Source: Liquidambar formosana (lineage: Eukaryota; Streptophyta; Magnoliopsida; Saxifragales; Altingiaceae). Taken from it: a stretch of DNA of 64,000 nucleotides. The stretch lies in contig CM077831.1 in assembly GCA_039720395.1 (NCBI GenBank), forward strand, positions 12,801,803 to 12,865,802, given 5' to 3'. Positions 35,026 to 46,927 of the stretch are shown here, piece by piece (within the stretch, counting starts at the first letter, position 1; every line of letters starts with the position of its first letter). Under the pieces are notes generated by a model. It had not been told where the DNA came from. It ran no database searches and was given only the letters and a program-made list of their open reading frames with translations. A program made the position numbers and the translations under genes.

Positions 35026-36687
35026 TGTTAGAGTTATGCCCTAGAGCCAATCATAGAGATGATTGTTTAGGGATAAAGGAACAATCATTTGATTTCATTT
35101 ATGTATGTCACATTTATTATTGATTTAATAAAAGGGCTTATTCTATTATGTTTGTATGCATCATTTATATTTACATAATATGTCCAAGGAGTTAGAGTTG
35201 AGAATATTGAATTCCAAAGAGTTGTAATTATGAGACTGTAAATATATCTCTGTACTAAACTCCTAAATCATTCCTAGTTGAAGGTTCACTATGATGGACA
35301 GTAATGAACCATAGGACTAGCACTTGTTAGGTTGACTCTATAGGAGGATAGCTGGTCTCAAGCTATTTGTGTGGAGACACTACAACCAACAGGTGGGTGC
35401 CTGTTAATAGAATAGGTACACTGAATGTGACCAAAGATTTGAGATAAACTGAATGGAGTTTTAACCTGCCTGTCAATCAGTTTCTCAATGTTATAGTGGT
35501 ACAAGTAATCCTTAGACCTGAGACACCATAGTTACCTTATGCATGTAGCTTTAGAAGTTTGATAACACTAAGTGCAGATTCTATTCATGGGTCTGTAAAG
35601 GTGTTCATTGGCCCTATTGCTATGTGTATGAAGGCATGTGAGTGATCAACAAGGAATCCATTACTCTCAGGAAAAAGAGAGAGAATGTCTCATATAGCAT
35701 TCATAATATAACTCATTCAGTCCATGGCCATGGCAGTGTGAATATGGAAAGGAGTTTCCATAAGTTCATCATTGAGTTGATATTTATGAATGAGTATAAA
35801 GTAATTGAACTAGGGACTTGACAGACTTCCATGTCCTATTAGTTCAATTGGAGACATTGTGTAAATGGAAGGATGCAATTGTAACCTATAAACTATAACA
35901 GAAGGGTTCTTTGATAGATACATATTCACTTCATTAAGGACGACACCATGAACCATATGCTAGGTGTTATTCATGGTTAGTAGAAGCCCTAATTGATATA
36001 AGTGAGTTATAATCAATTAGGGAATTGGAAGGAGTTCCAATTAGACCCTAAATGGAAAGAGTTCCATTGTGCACACCTCGTGCTATTCCTACTATTTGAT
36101 GATGTGAACCCAATGGGTCACACACTGATCATGCAAGATGAGCTTTAAAGTCTATGAGAGAAAGGGTATGAGTGCATAAAGAATAGTTCTTTGAGGCCTA
36201 TTTATATTTAATATAATTTATAGGGGTTATTGTGCAATTTAGAGAAATTGCATCACACCCTAATAGGGTTTCCCCCTATGGCCGGCCCCCCTAGTGTGGA
36301 CTATATAAGTCACACTTTATGATGTGTGACATCATCACAATCACAAGTTGAAATCCCAAGGGGCTGTCCAGATTTTCCAGCCTCCCTCTCTCTCTCTCCT
36401 CTCTTCTCCTTCACTAGCAACAACAAGGGAAAAGAAGGAAAAGACTTGAAGCTCTAGCTAGGTGTGGATACCGTTGGAGGCAGCACACTTGGGCTGCTCA
36501 TTCACCGCTGTCCGGAATCAAAGCTTGGAGCAAAAAGGAGAAGACAAAAATTCTGTAAGTGTTCTAACCCTCTTCATAGCTAGGGTTTGATTTTGTATAT
36601 GCATAGTTAGATTCATGGGCTGGGGAATCAAAGGGAAAATTTTTATATTCCGCACTTCTATTTTTCCCTCTTGTATGATTCCCAACA
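35026..36687 (+). repeat. C3 5' LTR
   Basis: TGTTAGAGTT...GATTCCCAACA, 1662 bp. The TATA box is at 36301-36309 (CTATATAAG), followed by a GTCACAC...GTGTGAC inverted repeat. Differences from the 3' LTR fall in the AATTCCAAAG, CTCTGTAC, ACTATTTGATG, TTATTGTGC and GGGCTGGGG contexts. Confidence 0.95.
36301..36309 (+). promoter_or_regulatory. C3 LTR TATA box
   Basis: CTATATAAG in the 5' LTR, with the matching copy at 44666 in the 3' LTR. It is conserved in position in C1, C2 and Csolo and in altered form in C4. It should start the genomic transcript about 30 bp downstream. Confidence 0.7.
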
Positions 36688-36688
36688 G

Positions 36689-36700
36689 TGGTATCAGAGC
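36689..36700 (+). other. C3 primer binding site
   Basis: TGGTATCAGAGC one base after the LTR end; initiator tRNA-Met type. Confidence 0.93.
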
Positions 36701-39700
36701 CATGGCTATGCATAATACAAAATACATATGGGCTGGAATTTATGGTGTAGTTGAATGATTCAAAAATCTGGAGAATTTTTACTGCAGAATTGTTCTTCTC
36801 TCTGGCCGAACCTAGGGTTTGGAACCCTAGGTCTATTCTTCTTCTACTCCTCTTCTAAATCATGGTTAAGGGTAACCATTGATGCAAAGGTTGTATAGGG
36901 TTTGAATTGGAAGAAGAAGAAAAAGGAAAACTGGGTTTTCTGAAGAGGGTCGAATCTGGGTTTTAGAACCCAGAGGTTCTTGCAATTAAATTCAATCAAA
37001 GCTTCTGTATTTTTGATGCATATCCACTTTAGGATCATTATATATCATGTGTATATGATTTTCTTTAAGTTTCAAAAAGGTTTTGATGGAAAAAGATTCA
37101 AAAAGTTTGAAAATTTTTCATGAACAGCATAGCAGATTTTCTCTGCAGAAAAGTCATCAATGGAGTTTTGATTAGAACTTGAGTTAGGGAACTCCAAATT
37201 GCATGAAACCAATTGCATTAGTTTCCTAAGACATGTAGGATAATGGGAAAATTCGTTTGGTAGCCTAATTCATTCATCTTGCTGGGTTTTAAATCAATTT
37301 CTGACCATGGACAGTATGCTGTCAAATTCTGGGCAGCATACTGTTGTTTTAATTGTTTAGAACAATTGGTGATGATTCGATCATCCAAACCTCTTCTAGA
37401 AGCTTAGTATTTCATGTAGGGACATGATACAAAAGCTGGTTTCAATGGAGGAGTCGAATTGATAAGGTTTTAGAAGCTATTGTGACCTTCAAGGTCTGCA
37501 ACAATGGCTCCAGCAATGGGTTTTGGAAACCCTGATTGTTTTTGATGATGGCAGCCACTTCCACCACTCCTCACGTGTCCAGAGGCTTGTCCCACACCCC
37601 TAGGATGTTCTCCCATGGCTGCCCATGGCCTCCCACAGTCGTTGGTGGCCATGGCAGCCTAGCCAAGCTCAGGCAGCCGTCTTGGTAGTGACGGCTGCAT
37701 AGAGTTAAGGATGAAACCCTAATTTTGAGTTAATGATGAAACCCTAATTTCATTATGGCATTAATTAAAACCCTAATTGGAATATTAATTACCTTTATTA
37801 AGAGTTAATGATTGGTCATTAAATGACCAATCATGGTTATTAATTGTTAGGACATAATTAATACCATAAATGATGTCTAGGGTTAGGGTTTTGGAAACCC
37901 TAATTAGTGTAATTAATTAAGGGTAATTAATACCCTATTTGGCATTAATTAAACCCTAATCCCTTTTATTAAATACCGTATGAACCTAGGGTTTTAATGA
38001 TTGGACATTAAATGACCAATCATAAGGAATTTAATGATTAGGGCTTGCATTTAGGGTTTAGGGTTATGCGTTTAGGGTTTAGGGTTTTAGGAAACCCTAA
38101 TACACTAATTCATCATTTAAATGATTTTATTTAATTCCCATGTTAATTATTTAATTAATATTGATTAATTTTATAATGTTTTAAATGGTTTAAAATACAA
38201 TTGGGGATTAAATTAAAATCTGGAAATTCTTAATTAAATGAAATTGATTTGTTTAATTAAGGAAACCCTAATATTGGATATTAGAGTTATTTTAGGAAAC
38301 TTTATATGTTTAAATTAATTTGATTAATTGAAACTAAAATGTCTTAAATGTTAAGACTTTATTTAATTCTGGATATTTTTGTTAATACCTAATAAGATTA
38401 GGATGCATTAATGAGATTAATGTAAATCATTCAAGAGAATTACCATAATGCCCATATGTTTTAATGCTTACAGTTTTTCTTTACATTATGCAATGAGATT
38501 GTATGTATGTGTTTGGATGATGATTATGGACTATACCCTTTAAACCAATTGTGATTGGCCGTCTTATGAATGGGATGTTATTATTTACAAGAGTTGTAAT
38601 TTTATTAAGGTGATGTAATTTATTTGGGGCTTGCATGCCACCTTCCCTCTCCCTCTCTCTCTATCATTCTCTTATGTACCCCACATTCCCCTTATGTATC
38701 CCTTTCTTTAAATTATGTAAATGTTATGTAATCGAGAGCGCACTAAGGAGCATGGTGGACCCAAAGGAGCATGATAGAGCCCAACAAGCCAATGGTGGAG
38801 ACCATTAAGCCAAGGGAGCAGATTGAAGGACTTGAAAGCTTAGAGAAGTTTTTCAAGACAGCATGCATGTTTTCGAATGTGTTATTTTACGATCACCTAC
38901 ACCCACCTTAGACCTTGGATTCAATCTATTGGCTTGGATTGAATTCTCTCAAAGTCCATAATCATCATAGTGGGAGCTTTTAATGAGATTAATAGTGATA
39001 GCTCCAAATCCATAGATCGTTATATGTCTCTTCTTAGGGACTAATATCGATAAGTGGATTATTATTATTATGCTGTTCATTTTTTATATTTATATGCATG
39101 AGATGTATGTTAATTTGATGAGACCCTTAAAAACCCCTCTCTTTTAATATTAAGTTGGAAATGGAGAATACATTAGGGAATGGATTCTTCATTGCCTTCC
39201 ATCATTATAGGATCATCTAACGTCCCTTAATGTGGGTACCTGGCTGCAGACATGTAGGAGCTACCCATATTAAAGACATTACTTGAAACTATCACATATA
39301 TAGATATCATGGGGTGCCTAAGCTGGTATATACCAAGAAACTAACATGTGAGGTATATATTTGGTGAAACATACCTGTGTGAATGATGGGCTTAACTTAA
39401 CTAGGGAAGTATTCCAAGAAACTAACATGTGAGGAGTATGTACCCTAGAGGCAAAACGATTGGAATTTGCTTATGAAGCAATAGACAAAGAGTTGTCTTC
39501 TTACTGTGGGTTAGAAGTCAAGAAACTAACATGTGAGGCTTCTAGGTCACAGTGGGACCCCAATCCCCATTAGGAATGAGATTCCCGAATTCCATTAGAG
39601 GGTGTATGGAATTTGATAAAATAGTGGGAGGTACCATATGATTAAAGACCCGATCATTATGGATTAAAAATGAAATCTGATTTTCTGTTTTAATTTTCTG

Positions 39701-39716
39701 TATGTAGATCACCGTA
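36701..39716 (+). other. C3 leader
   Basis: 3 kb and non-coding. A segment at 37730-38290 is crowded with telobox motifs (AAACCCTA or TAGGGTTT, more than ten copies). Three copies of CAAGAAACTAACATGTGAGG lie at 39334, 39415 and 39519, shortly before the gag ATG. It lacks the leader segment (around 14050-14470 in C2) that holds the antisense ORF. Confidence 0.8.
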
Positions 39717-42700
39717 ATGGCTCACCGCAATCCGTTATCCAACATTTTGGAAACCAACCGTTTAACTGGACCTAATTATCTTGATTGGTTAAGGAATTTA
39801 AAAATCGTTTTGAATTCTGAAAATATTACCTATGCACTTCAAAGTCCACTTCCCAATGCTCCTACTGAGGCTGCAACTCGGCAAGAGAAAGACGCTTATC
39901 AGAAGCGCATGGATGATGATCTTATGACGAGATGCTATATGATGGTGTCTCTAAGTCCTGAACTTAAGAAGCAATACGAGTCCATGGGAAGTGCACCCGA
40001 GATATTTATCCACATACAAGAGTTGTATGGCAAAGAGTTCTTGCTTGAATGTGATGAATGGGTTGAAGTTCCTGCTTCCAATTCTATGCTCAAGCCTAAA
40101 GGCAAGGGAATAAGAAAGGGTAAGAGTACCCAAAGGAAGAGGAAAGGTAAAGGGATCTGTTTTTACTGCGGCAAAGATGGGCATTGGAAACGTAACTGCC
40201 AAGAGTATCTAGATACTCTAAAGAACCAACCTTCGGAAGGTATGGATTATGCTCTTATACTTGAGACTAACATGAGTGTTAGCTCTGCTTCCACTTGGGT
40301 ACTAGATTCTGGTGCGAGTTCTCATATTTGTAATTCCATGCAGGACCTAGTGGGAAGTAGAAGGCTGAGTAAAGGAGAAGTAACCCTACGAGTGGGAAAT
40401 GGAGCAAACGTTGCTGCATTAGCCGTGGGGACTTGCTGCTTGACTTTGCCTAGTGGGAGTAGTTTAGAATTGTCAGGCTGTCTTTATATTCCAGAAGTTA
40501 TAAGAAACATTATTTCTATTTCAGCATTATCTAAACAAGGATTTAGGTTTGTTTTTGAGGAGAATAAATGTTCTTTATTTAAAAATGAAGAGTTCATTAC
40601 TTCTGGAGTTTATGTGAATGGCCTTTATTTTCTAAACTTTATTGCAAATGTTAATTGCATAGAGCATGATAGCTCTAAATTGAATGCAAACAAACCCAAG
40701 AGAACAAGAGATGAAGAAAACTCCGCATATGACTGGCACTTGAGACTAGGTCATATCAGTGAGAATAGGATTAACAAGATGTGTAAGGATGGACAATTGG
40801 GTCCATTGGTTTCTATGCCCTTTCCAACTTGTGAATCTTGTTTACTAGGTAAAATGACCAAGTCACCTTTCACCGGTCACGGTGAGAGAGCAGCAGACAT
40901 ATTAGGATTAATACATAGTGATGTATGTGGTCCTATGAGCATACATGCTCGTGGAGGTTTCTCTTACTTTATAACCTTTACCGATGATCATTCTAGGTAT
41001 GGGTATGTGTACTTAATGAAGTACAAATCTGAAGCATTTGAAAAGTTCAAAGAATTCAGATATGAAGTAGAGAAACAAACTGGTAAAAGTATTAAAGCTC
41101 TTCGATCGGATCGAGGAGGAGAATATTTAACTGGTGAGTTTTTAGATCATCTTGTTCAAGCGGGCATTCTATCTCAATGGACACCTCCTGGAACACCACA
41201 GCTTAATGGTGTGTCAGAAAGGAGGAATAGAACCTTATTGGATATGGTTAGGTCCATGATGAGTTACACTGATTTACCATTTTCCTTCTGGGGACATGCC
41301 CTGGAAACTGCCGCGTACCTGTTGAACAGAGTCCCAACCAAATCTGTCCCTAAGACACCGTATGAGATATGGAAAGGGAGAGCACCAAGCCTTAAACATA
41401 TTAAGGTATGGGGTTGCACTGCATATGTAAAGACACATGATGCAACCAAGTTAGAATCAAGATCAATTAAATGTAGGTTTGTGGGATATCCTAAAGAGAG
41501 TTTAGGATATTATTTCTATTATCCTGATGAACAAAAGGTGTTTGTTAGTAAGTTTGCAGTCTTTCTTGAAAAAGAGTTTATTCAAGAAGGAGGCAATAAC
41601 AGGAAAATAGAACTCAAAGAATTGTCTGATGAGACACAAACCGACAGTGATCCCACCCCTGTCCCTGATGAGACAGAACCCACTAATGTACCACAACCTC
41701 TCCGTAGATCGAGTAGGGTATCTGTTGCACCTGAGAGATATGGATTTCTCAACCATAATGCAGAGGAATTGTTCCTTGGTGATAGAGAACACCCAGATGA
41801 CCCTACTACTTATGGACAGGCGATTTCGGATATTGATTCGAACAAATGGCTGGAAGCTATGAAATCTGAAATGGACTCGATGTATTCCAACAAAGTCTGG
41901 ACTTTAGTTGATCCACCAGAAGGTATAGTACCTATTGGCTGCAAATGGATCTTCAAAAGGAAGATAGGTTCAGATGGAAAGGTAGAGACCTACAAGGCTA
42001 GGCTAGTGGCAAAAGGTTACCGACAAAGACATGGTATTGACTATGAGGAAACCTTCTCGCCAGTGGCTATGCTTAAGTCCATTAGGATCTTGTTAGCTAT
42101 AGCTGCGCACTACGATTATGAGATATGGCAAATGGATGTAAAGACCGCTTTCCTTAATGGAAACATTGAGGAAGACCTTTATATGCAGCAACCTGAGGGT
42201 TTTACATCCAATGGTGAGGACCACAAAGTGTGCAAGCTACAGCGGTCCATTTATGGACTTAAACAAGCTTCTAGAAGCTGGAACATCCGATTCGATGAGG
42301 CAATCAAATCGTTTGGTTTCCTACAGAATATGGATGAACCATGTGTGTACAAGAAAGTTAGTGGGAGTGCGATTACCTTCCTGGTCCTATATGTTGATGA
42401 CATTCTACTTATCGGGAATAAAGTAGAAACGTTATCAAAAGTGAAAGAGTGGCTTTCACAGAATTTCTCCATGAAAGATTTGGGAGAAGCATCCTATATT
42501 CTGGGAATAAAGGTCTATAGAGATAGATCTAAAAGGATGCTAGGTCTCTCCCAATCATTGTACATAGACAAAATATTGAAAAGGTTCAATTTAGAAGATT
42601 CCAAAAGAGGTCTAATTCCTGTTAGGCATGAAATCAAGTTGTCGAAAAACATGGCACCTAAAACTCCAGAGGAGATTGCGTACATGAGGACGATTCCCTA

Positions 42701-43376
42701 TGCTTCTGCAGTAGGGAGTCTAATGTATGCCATGTTATGTACAAGACCAGATATCGCTTTTGGTGTAAGTGTTACAAGCAGATATCAGGCAGACCCAGGT
42801 GTGAAACACTGGGAAGCAGTCAAGGCTGTCCTTAAGTACTTAAGAAGAACTAAGGAACTTTTCCTTGTCTATGGAGGAAGAAATTTAGAAATGGTTGGTT
42901 ATACGGATTCAGATTTTCAATCTGACGATGATGATAGGAAATCAACATCGGGGTATGTTTTCACCTTGAATGGTGGAGCTGTAAGTTGGAGGAGCTGTAA
43001 ACAGGATGTTACAGCGGACTCCACTACAGAGGCTGAGTACATTGCTGCATCAGAGGCTGCAAAGGAAGCTGTTTGGATAAAGAAGTTCATTACTGAACTG
43101 GGAGTAGTTCCTGCCATTGAGAAGCCCTTGCCATTGTTTTGTGACAACAACGGGGCTATTGCTCAAGCTAAGGAACCACGGTCTCATCAAAAGTCCAAAC
43201 ACATTGAGCGTCAATTCCATGTGATTAGAGAGATCATTGGAAGAGGTGATATTAGCATACAGAAGATTCACACAACAGAGAATGTAGCAGATCCCTTCAC
43301 TAAAGCTATGACCCAAGAGCAGTTGGATCACCACAGACAGGAAATGGGTATTAGATACATTGTGGATTGGCTATAG
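39717..43376 (+). CDS. C3 copia gag-pol polyprotein (1219 aa), gag core missing
   Basis: One uninterrupted frame with these domains in order. The gag remnant spans residues 1-147; the matrix-side start is present, but the usual capsid core between ELYGKE and FLLECDEW is absent. The zinc knuckle [14 protein letters not shown] is at 148-161. The aspartic protease motif DSGASSH starts at 197. The integrase HHCC region begins at H341, and its core is D402, D465 and E501 (35 residues between the last two). Reverse transcriptase has YVDD at 892-895. Ty1 RNase H has YTDSD at 1062-1066 and TEAEY downstream. All catalytic residues I can check are present. Copia polyproteins are commonly 1300 residues or more, and the shortfall is in gag. 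The start is the first ATG after the leader. The lineage resembles Tork/Angela-type copia. It could supply enzymes in trans, but whether this short gag can form particles is doubtful. Confidence 0.93.
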   Translation: MAHRNPLSNILETNRLTGPNYLDWLRNLKIVLNSENITYALQSPLPNAPTEAATRQEKDAYQKRMDDDLMTRCYMMVSLSPELKKQYESMGSAPEIFIHIQELYGKEFLLECDEWVEVPASNSMLKPKGKGIRKGKSTQRKRKGKGICFYCGKDGHWKRNCQEYLDTLKNQPSEGMDYALILETNMSVSSASTWVLDSGASSHICNSMQDLVGSRRLSKGEVTLRVGNGANVAALAVGTCCLTLPSGSSLELSGCLYIPEVIRNIISISALSKQGFRFVFEENKCSLFKNEEFITSGVYVNGLYFLNFIANVNCIEHDSSKLNANKPKRTRDEENSAYDWHLRLGHISENRINKMCKDGQLGPLVSMPFPTCESCLLGKMTKSPFTGHGERAADILGLIHSDVCGPMSIHARGGFSYFITFTDDHSRYGYVYLMKYKSEAFEKFKEFRYEVEKQTGKSIKALRSDRGGEYLTGEFLDHLVQAGILSQWTPPGTPQLNGVSERRNRTLLDMVRSMMSYTDLPFSFWGHALETAAYLLNRVPTKSVPKTPYEIWKGRAPSLKHIKVWGCTAYVKTHDATKLESRSIKCRFVGYPKESLGYYFYYPDEQKVFVSKFAVFLEKEFIQEGGNNRKIELKELSDETQTDSDPTPVPDETEPTNVPQPLRRSSRVSVAPERYGFLNHNAEELFLGDREHPDDPTTYGQAISDIDSNKWLEAMKSEMDSMYSNKVWTLVDPPEGIVPIGCKWIFKRKIGSDGKVETYKARLVAKGYRQRHGIDYEETFSPVAMLKSIRILLAIAAHYDYEIWQMDVKTAFLNGNIEEDLYMQQPEGFTSNGEDHKVCKLQRSIYGLKQASRSWNIRFDEAIKSFGFLQNMDEPCVYKKVSGSAITFLVLYVDDILLIGNKVETLSKVKEWLSQNFSMKDLGEASYILGIKVYRDRSKRMLGLSQSLYIDKILKRFNLEDSKRGLIPVRHEIKLSKNMAPKTPEEIAYMRTIPYASAVGSLMYAMLCTRPDIAFGVSVTSRYQADPGVKHWEAVKAVLKYLRRTKELFLVYGGRNLEMVGYTDSDFQSDDDDRKSTSGYVFTLNGGAVSWRSCKQDVTADSTTEAEYIAASEAAKEAVWIKKFITELGVVPAIEKPLPLFCDNNGAIAQAKEPRSHQKSKHIERQFHVIREIIGRGDISIQKIHTTENVADPFTKAMTQEQLDHHRQEMGIRYIVDWL

Positions 43377-43379
43377 TGC

Positions 43380-43390
43380 AAGTGGGAGAT
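43380..43390 (+). other. C3 polypurine tract
   Basis: AAGTGGGAGAT, directly before the 3' LTR and three bases after the pol stop codon. Confidence 0.9.
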
Positions 43391-45052
43391 TGTTAGAGTT
43401 ATGCCCTAGAGCCAATCATAGAGATGATTGTTTAGGGATAAAGGAACAATCATTTGATTTCATTTATGTATGTCACATTTATTATTGATTTAATAAAAGG
43501 GCTTATTCTATTATGTTTGTATGCATCATTTATATTTACATAATATGTCCAAGGAGTTAGAGTTGAGAATATTGAATTACAAAGAGTTGTAATTATGAGA
43601 CTGTAAATATATCTTTGTACTAAACTCCTAAATCATTCCTAGTTGAAGGTTCACTATGATGGACAGTAATGAACCATAGGACTAGCACTTGTTAGGTTGA
43701 CTCTATAGGAGGATAGCTGGTCTCAAGCTATTTGTGTGGAGACACTACAACCAACAGGTGGGTGCCTGTTAATAGAATAGGTACACTGAATGTGACCAAA
43801 GATTTGAGATAAACTGAATGGAGTTTTAACCTGCCTGTCAATCAGTTTCTCAATGTTATAGTGGTACAAGTAATCCTTAGACCTGAGACACCATAGTTAC
43901 CTTATGCATGTAGCTTTAGAAGTTTGATAACACTAAGTGCAGATTCTATTCATGGGTCTGTAAAGGTGTTCATTGGCCCTATTGCTATGTGTATGAAGGC
44001 ATGTGAGTGATCAACAAGGAATCCATTACTCTCAGGAAAAAGAGAGAGAATGTCTCATATAGCATTCATAATATAACTCATTCAGTCCATGGCCATGGCA
44101 GTGTGAATATGGAAAGGAGTTTCCATAAGTTCATCATTGAGTTGATATTTATGAATGAGTATAAAGTAATTGAACTAGGGACTTGACAGACTTCCATGTC
44201 CTATTAGTTCAATTGGAGACATTGTGTAAATGGAAGGATGCAATTGTAACCTATAAACTATAACAGAAGGGTTCTTTGATAGATACATATTCACTTCATT
44301 AAGGACGACACCATGAACCATATGCTAGGTGTTATTCATGGTTAGTAGAAGCCCTAATTGATATAAGTGAGTTATAATCAATTAGGGAATTGGAAGGAGT
44401 TCCAATTAGACCCTAAATGGAAAGAGTTCCATTGTGCACACCTCGTGCTATTCCTACTACTTGATGATGTGAACCCAATGGGTCACACACTGATCATGCA
44501 AGATGAGCTTTAAAGTCTATGAGAGAAAGGGTATGAGTGCATAAAGAATAGTTCTTTGAGGCCTATTTATATTTAATATAATTTATAGGGGTTATTATGC
44601 AATTTAGAGAAATTGCATCACACCCTAATAGGGTTTCCCCCTATGGCCGGCCCCCCTAGTGTGGACTATATAAGTCACACTTTATGATGTGTGACATCAT
44701 CACAATCACAAGTTGAAATCCCAAGGGGCTGTCCAGATTTTCCAGCCTCCCTCTCTCTCTCTCCTCTCTTCTCCTTCACTAGCAACAACAAGGGAAAAGA
44801 AGGAAAAGACTTGAAGCTCTAGCTAGGTGTGGATACCGTTGGAGGCAGCACACTTGGGCTGCTCATTCACCGCTGTCCGGAATCAAAGCTTGGAGCAAAA
44901 AGGAGAAGACAAAAATTCTGTAAGTGTTCTAACCCTCTTCATAGCTAGGGTTTGATTTTGTATATGCATAGTTAGATTCATGGGCTGTGGAATCAAAGGG
45001 AAAATTTTTATATTCCGCACTTCTATTTTTCCCTCTTGTATGATTCCCAACA
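43391..45052 (+). repeat. C3 3' LTR
   Basis: 1662 bp, equal in length to the 5' LTR with five visible differences. Followed by TTCTT and the resumed G2 sequence. Confidence 0.95.
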
Positions 45053-45057
45053 TTCTT

Positions 45058-46402
45058 AACTTAGTTACAAAGAATTGCCTTTAATGGTTGGTTATGTGCA
45101 AAGCCCCTTTCTTTCTCTCTCTCTTTTTTTTTTTCTTTTTTTTTTCTTTTTCTTTTTTTTCAATGAATTGGACCGCACCCAAACTAACTTTACGGGTTGC
45201 CTACGTATCTCCACTTTGATCTTCCCAAGACATTAATCAAACATACTAACATTTCTTTTTGTGGAGAATCAGGTCCTCGTAGTTCAAGAGATTCACTTTT
45301 CTTTTTTCATCAATTTTTTTCTTCTTCTTTTTTTTTTTTTTTTTTAAAATTTTTTTTAAAGCCCTAACTTTTGCCTAGGTTGCCTTTTCAGGTTTTCAAC
45401 CTAGCGAGCTTAGGCTCTACACATAACCACATAGGGACCACCCTATCTTGGCTTGAACTCTTATTTGCATTCCTCGAACGGATGATCCAGTCTTCTTAAT
45501 CACAAATTCTTCTTTTGATTATTGTTGATCTTCTTTCTTAGTGCTCCTAGATATATGTTGATCCCTTCCCTCTCCTTTCCTTTTGTACTTTTCAAATTTT
45601 TCTTTTTCACAAATTTTTCTTTTGATTTCTTTTTTCTTTTGAGGGAAAGGGAAGTAGACATCTCTGAAAGCTCAAGCTATGCTAGTTGATTTCTTCACTT
45701 GATCTTTGAATTGCTTCTTGCAAGGGCTTCGAGACCTTCTTTAATTATTTGACCAATGTCTTCATGCAGTATGGTGGGTGGATGGTCCTTTATGTTTACC
45801 ACTTTTAAGCTTTCCCATGTTTCCTAGTCAATTAGTCGCAATTCATTAATCATTTGCTCCTTTAGTGGAATGAGCTTTTGAGCCTCTTAGGAAATATTTT
45901 CATGCCACTTTGATTGCCAATTGATTAATAAGAAGAGAAATAGAGAGACAATGGAATTCTTGAAATCAAATATCTTATTAAAGGAATGAAGAAAAGCACA
46001 TTGAAAATCTTGACTCGACAATAACTAGGACTCAAAAGACTCAAAGGACATTTGACTTGGAGGATGAAAACAATCAAATAACTAGAAAAAAAAAAAACCT
46101 AAACTCTTTATCATGGATAGTCATGATAGAATTAGTGTGGCAGTAAGCACCAAGAAAAAAAAAACTCATTATCTTTCCCAAAAACCTCAAGGCATCAACT
46201 TCTTCTTTTCTTCATCTTGACTTGTACAGCCGACATTATCCAAATCCCCATGAGCATTAAAGGTTCCTTAAGCCTCGTAAAGCCCCTCAAAATCAAGAAC
46301 CCCCATGCTAGCAAGAGTTTGAGTGTCCTCTAAATGATATGGACCATGAATTGGAAATTCTTGTTTAATTGCAACAAGAGATCTCGGTGGATTGGCATTT
46401 CA
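45058..46402 (-). other. G2 3' region proximal to gag
   Basis: Non-coding and strongly pyrimidine-biased on the plus strand (long T tracts at 45120-45160 and 45325-45355). It carries single copies of the GGACCGCACC...GGGTTGCCTA and GGTTTTCAACCTAGCG blocks. It is collinear, inverted, with G3 52700-53790. The point where G2 and G3 rejoin after the missing pol is the shared stretch ATGACTATCCATGATAAAGA (46129-46110 here, about 52721 in G3). Confidence 0.75.
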
Positions 46403-46927
46403 CTAGGCTAGAGAGATTGGGTTTACAGTGGCCAAAAATGGGTTCATGGAAGAGTTTTGAAGAGTATTTGGATTATTGGTTGGTTTGGGAAAATTGATTA
46501 CTCCACGGTTAATAAGGTCTTGGATCTCATGCCTAAGGCGGAAGCAGCAGTTGGTTCGGTGGCCCTTGGTTTGGTGGAACTTGCAGTATTCATTTTCATT
46601 GTAGTTCTTGGGCAAAGGGCTAGGTGGGGGCCTTGGGTCAAGAGGTTTCAATAGGCCTCGGTTCTTTAGTTTTTTAAGCACTTTTTCAAGTGGCATGTAT
46701 AACTCAGTGAATTGGCAAGGCTTCTTCTTGATAGTTTGGACTTTCAAATCTGCTATGTTGATTCTCTGGGACTTGGTAGCCCCTGAATTAGGCTCATGAT
46801 GATTCACAGGCTTGGATCAGGCTTGAGGAATAACTTGAACAATCGCCAAGATATCATTCAACTTTTGCATGATCTCACAAAGTATTCCCTTGATTTCTTC
46901 CAATGTTGCATTGCCAACTCCAGCCAT
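46403..46927 (-). pseudogene. G2 minimal gag: N-terminus plus zinc-knuckle region, core deleted
   Basis: On the minus strand an ATG at 46927-46925 starts MAGVGNATLEEIKGIL. An in-frame TGA lies near 46822, and the same frame then continues from 46807 to the zinc-knuckle motif YCKFHQTKGHRTNCC. The capsid-like core (MPELEKFDGTGCPK in G1 and G3) is missing between them. It stops at 46403. The protein would retain only RNA-binding capacity, and the stop makes even that doubtful. No pol follows. Confidence 0.72.

Larger units (their letters stand above)
35026..45052 (+). mobile_element. C3: complete, young Ty1/copia element with intact pol
   Basis: 10,027 bp, flanked by TTCTT at 35021-35025 and 45053-45057. 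The LTRs are 1662 bp each, and I count five base differences between them (about 0.3%), so it is young. It has a primer site, a 3 kb leader, one 1219-codon gag-pol frame and a polypurine tract. Its LTRs start TGTTAGAGTTATGCC and differ from those of C1/C2, so it belongs to a sister subfamily. It is inserted in the G2 3' region; removing C3 and one duplication joins sequence collinear with G3 near 53785. Confidence 0.95.
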
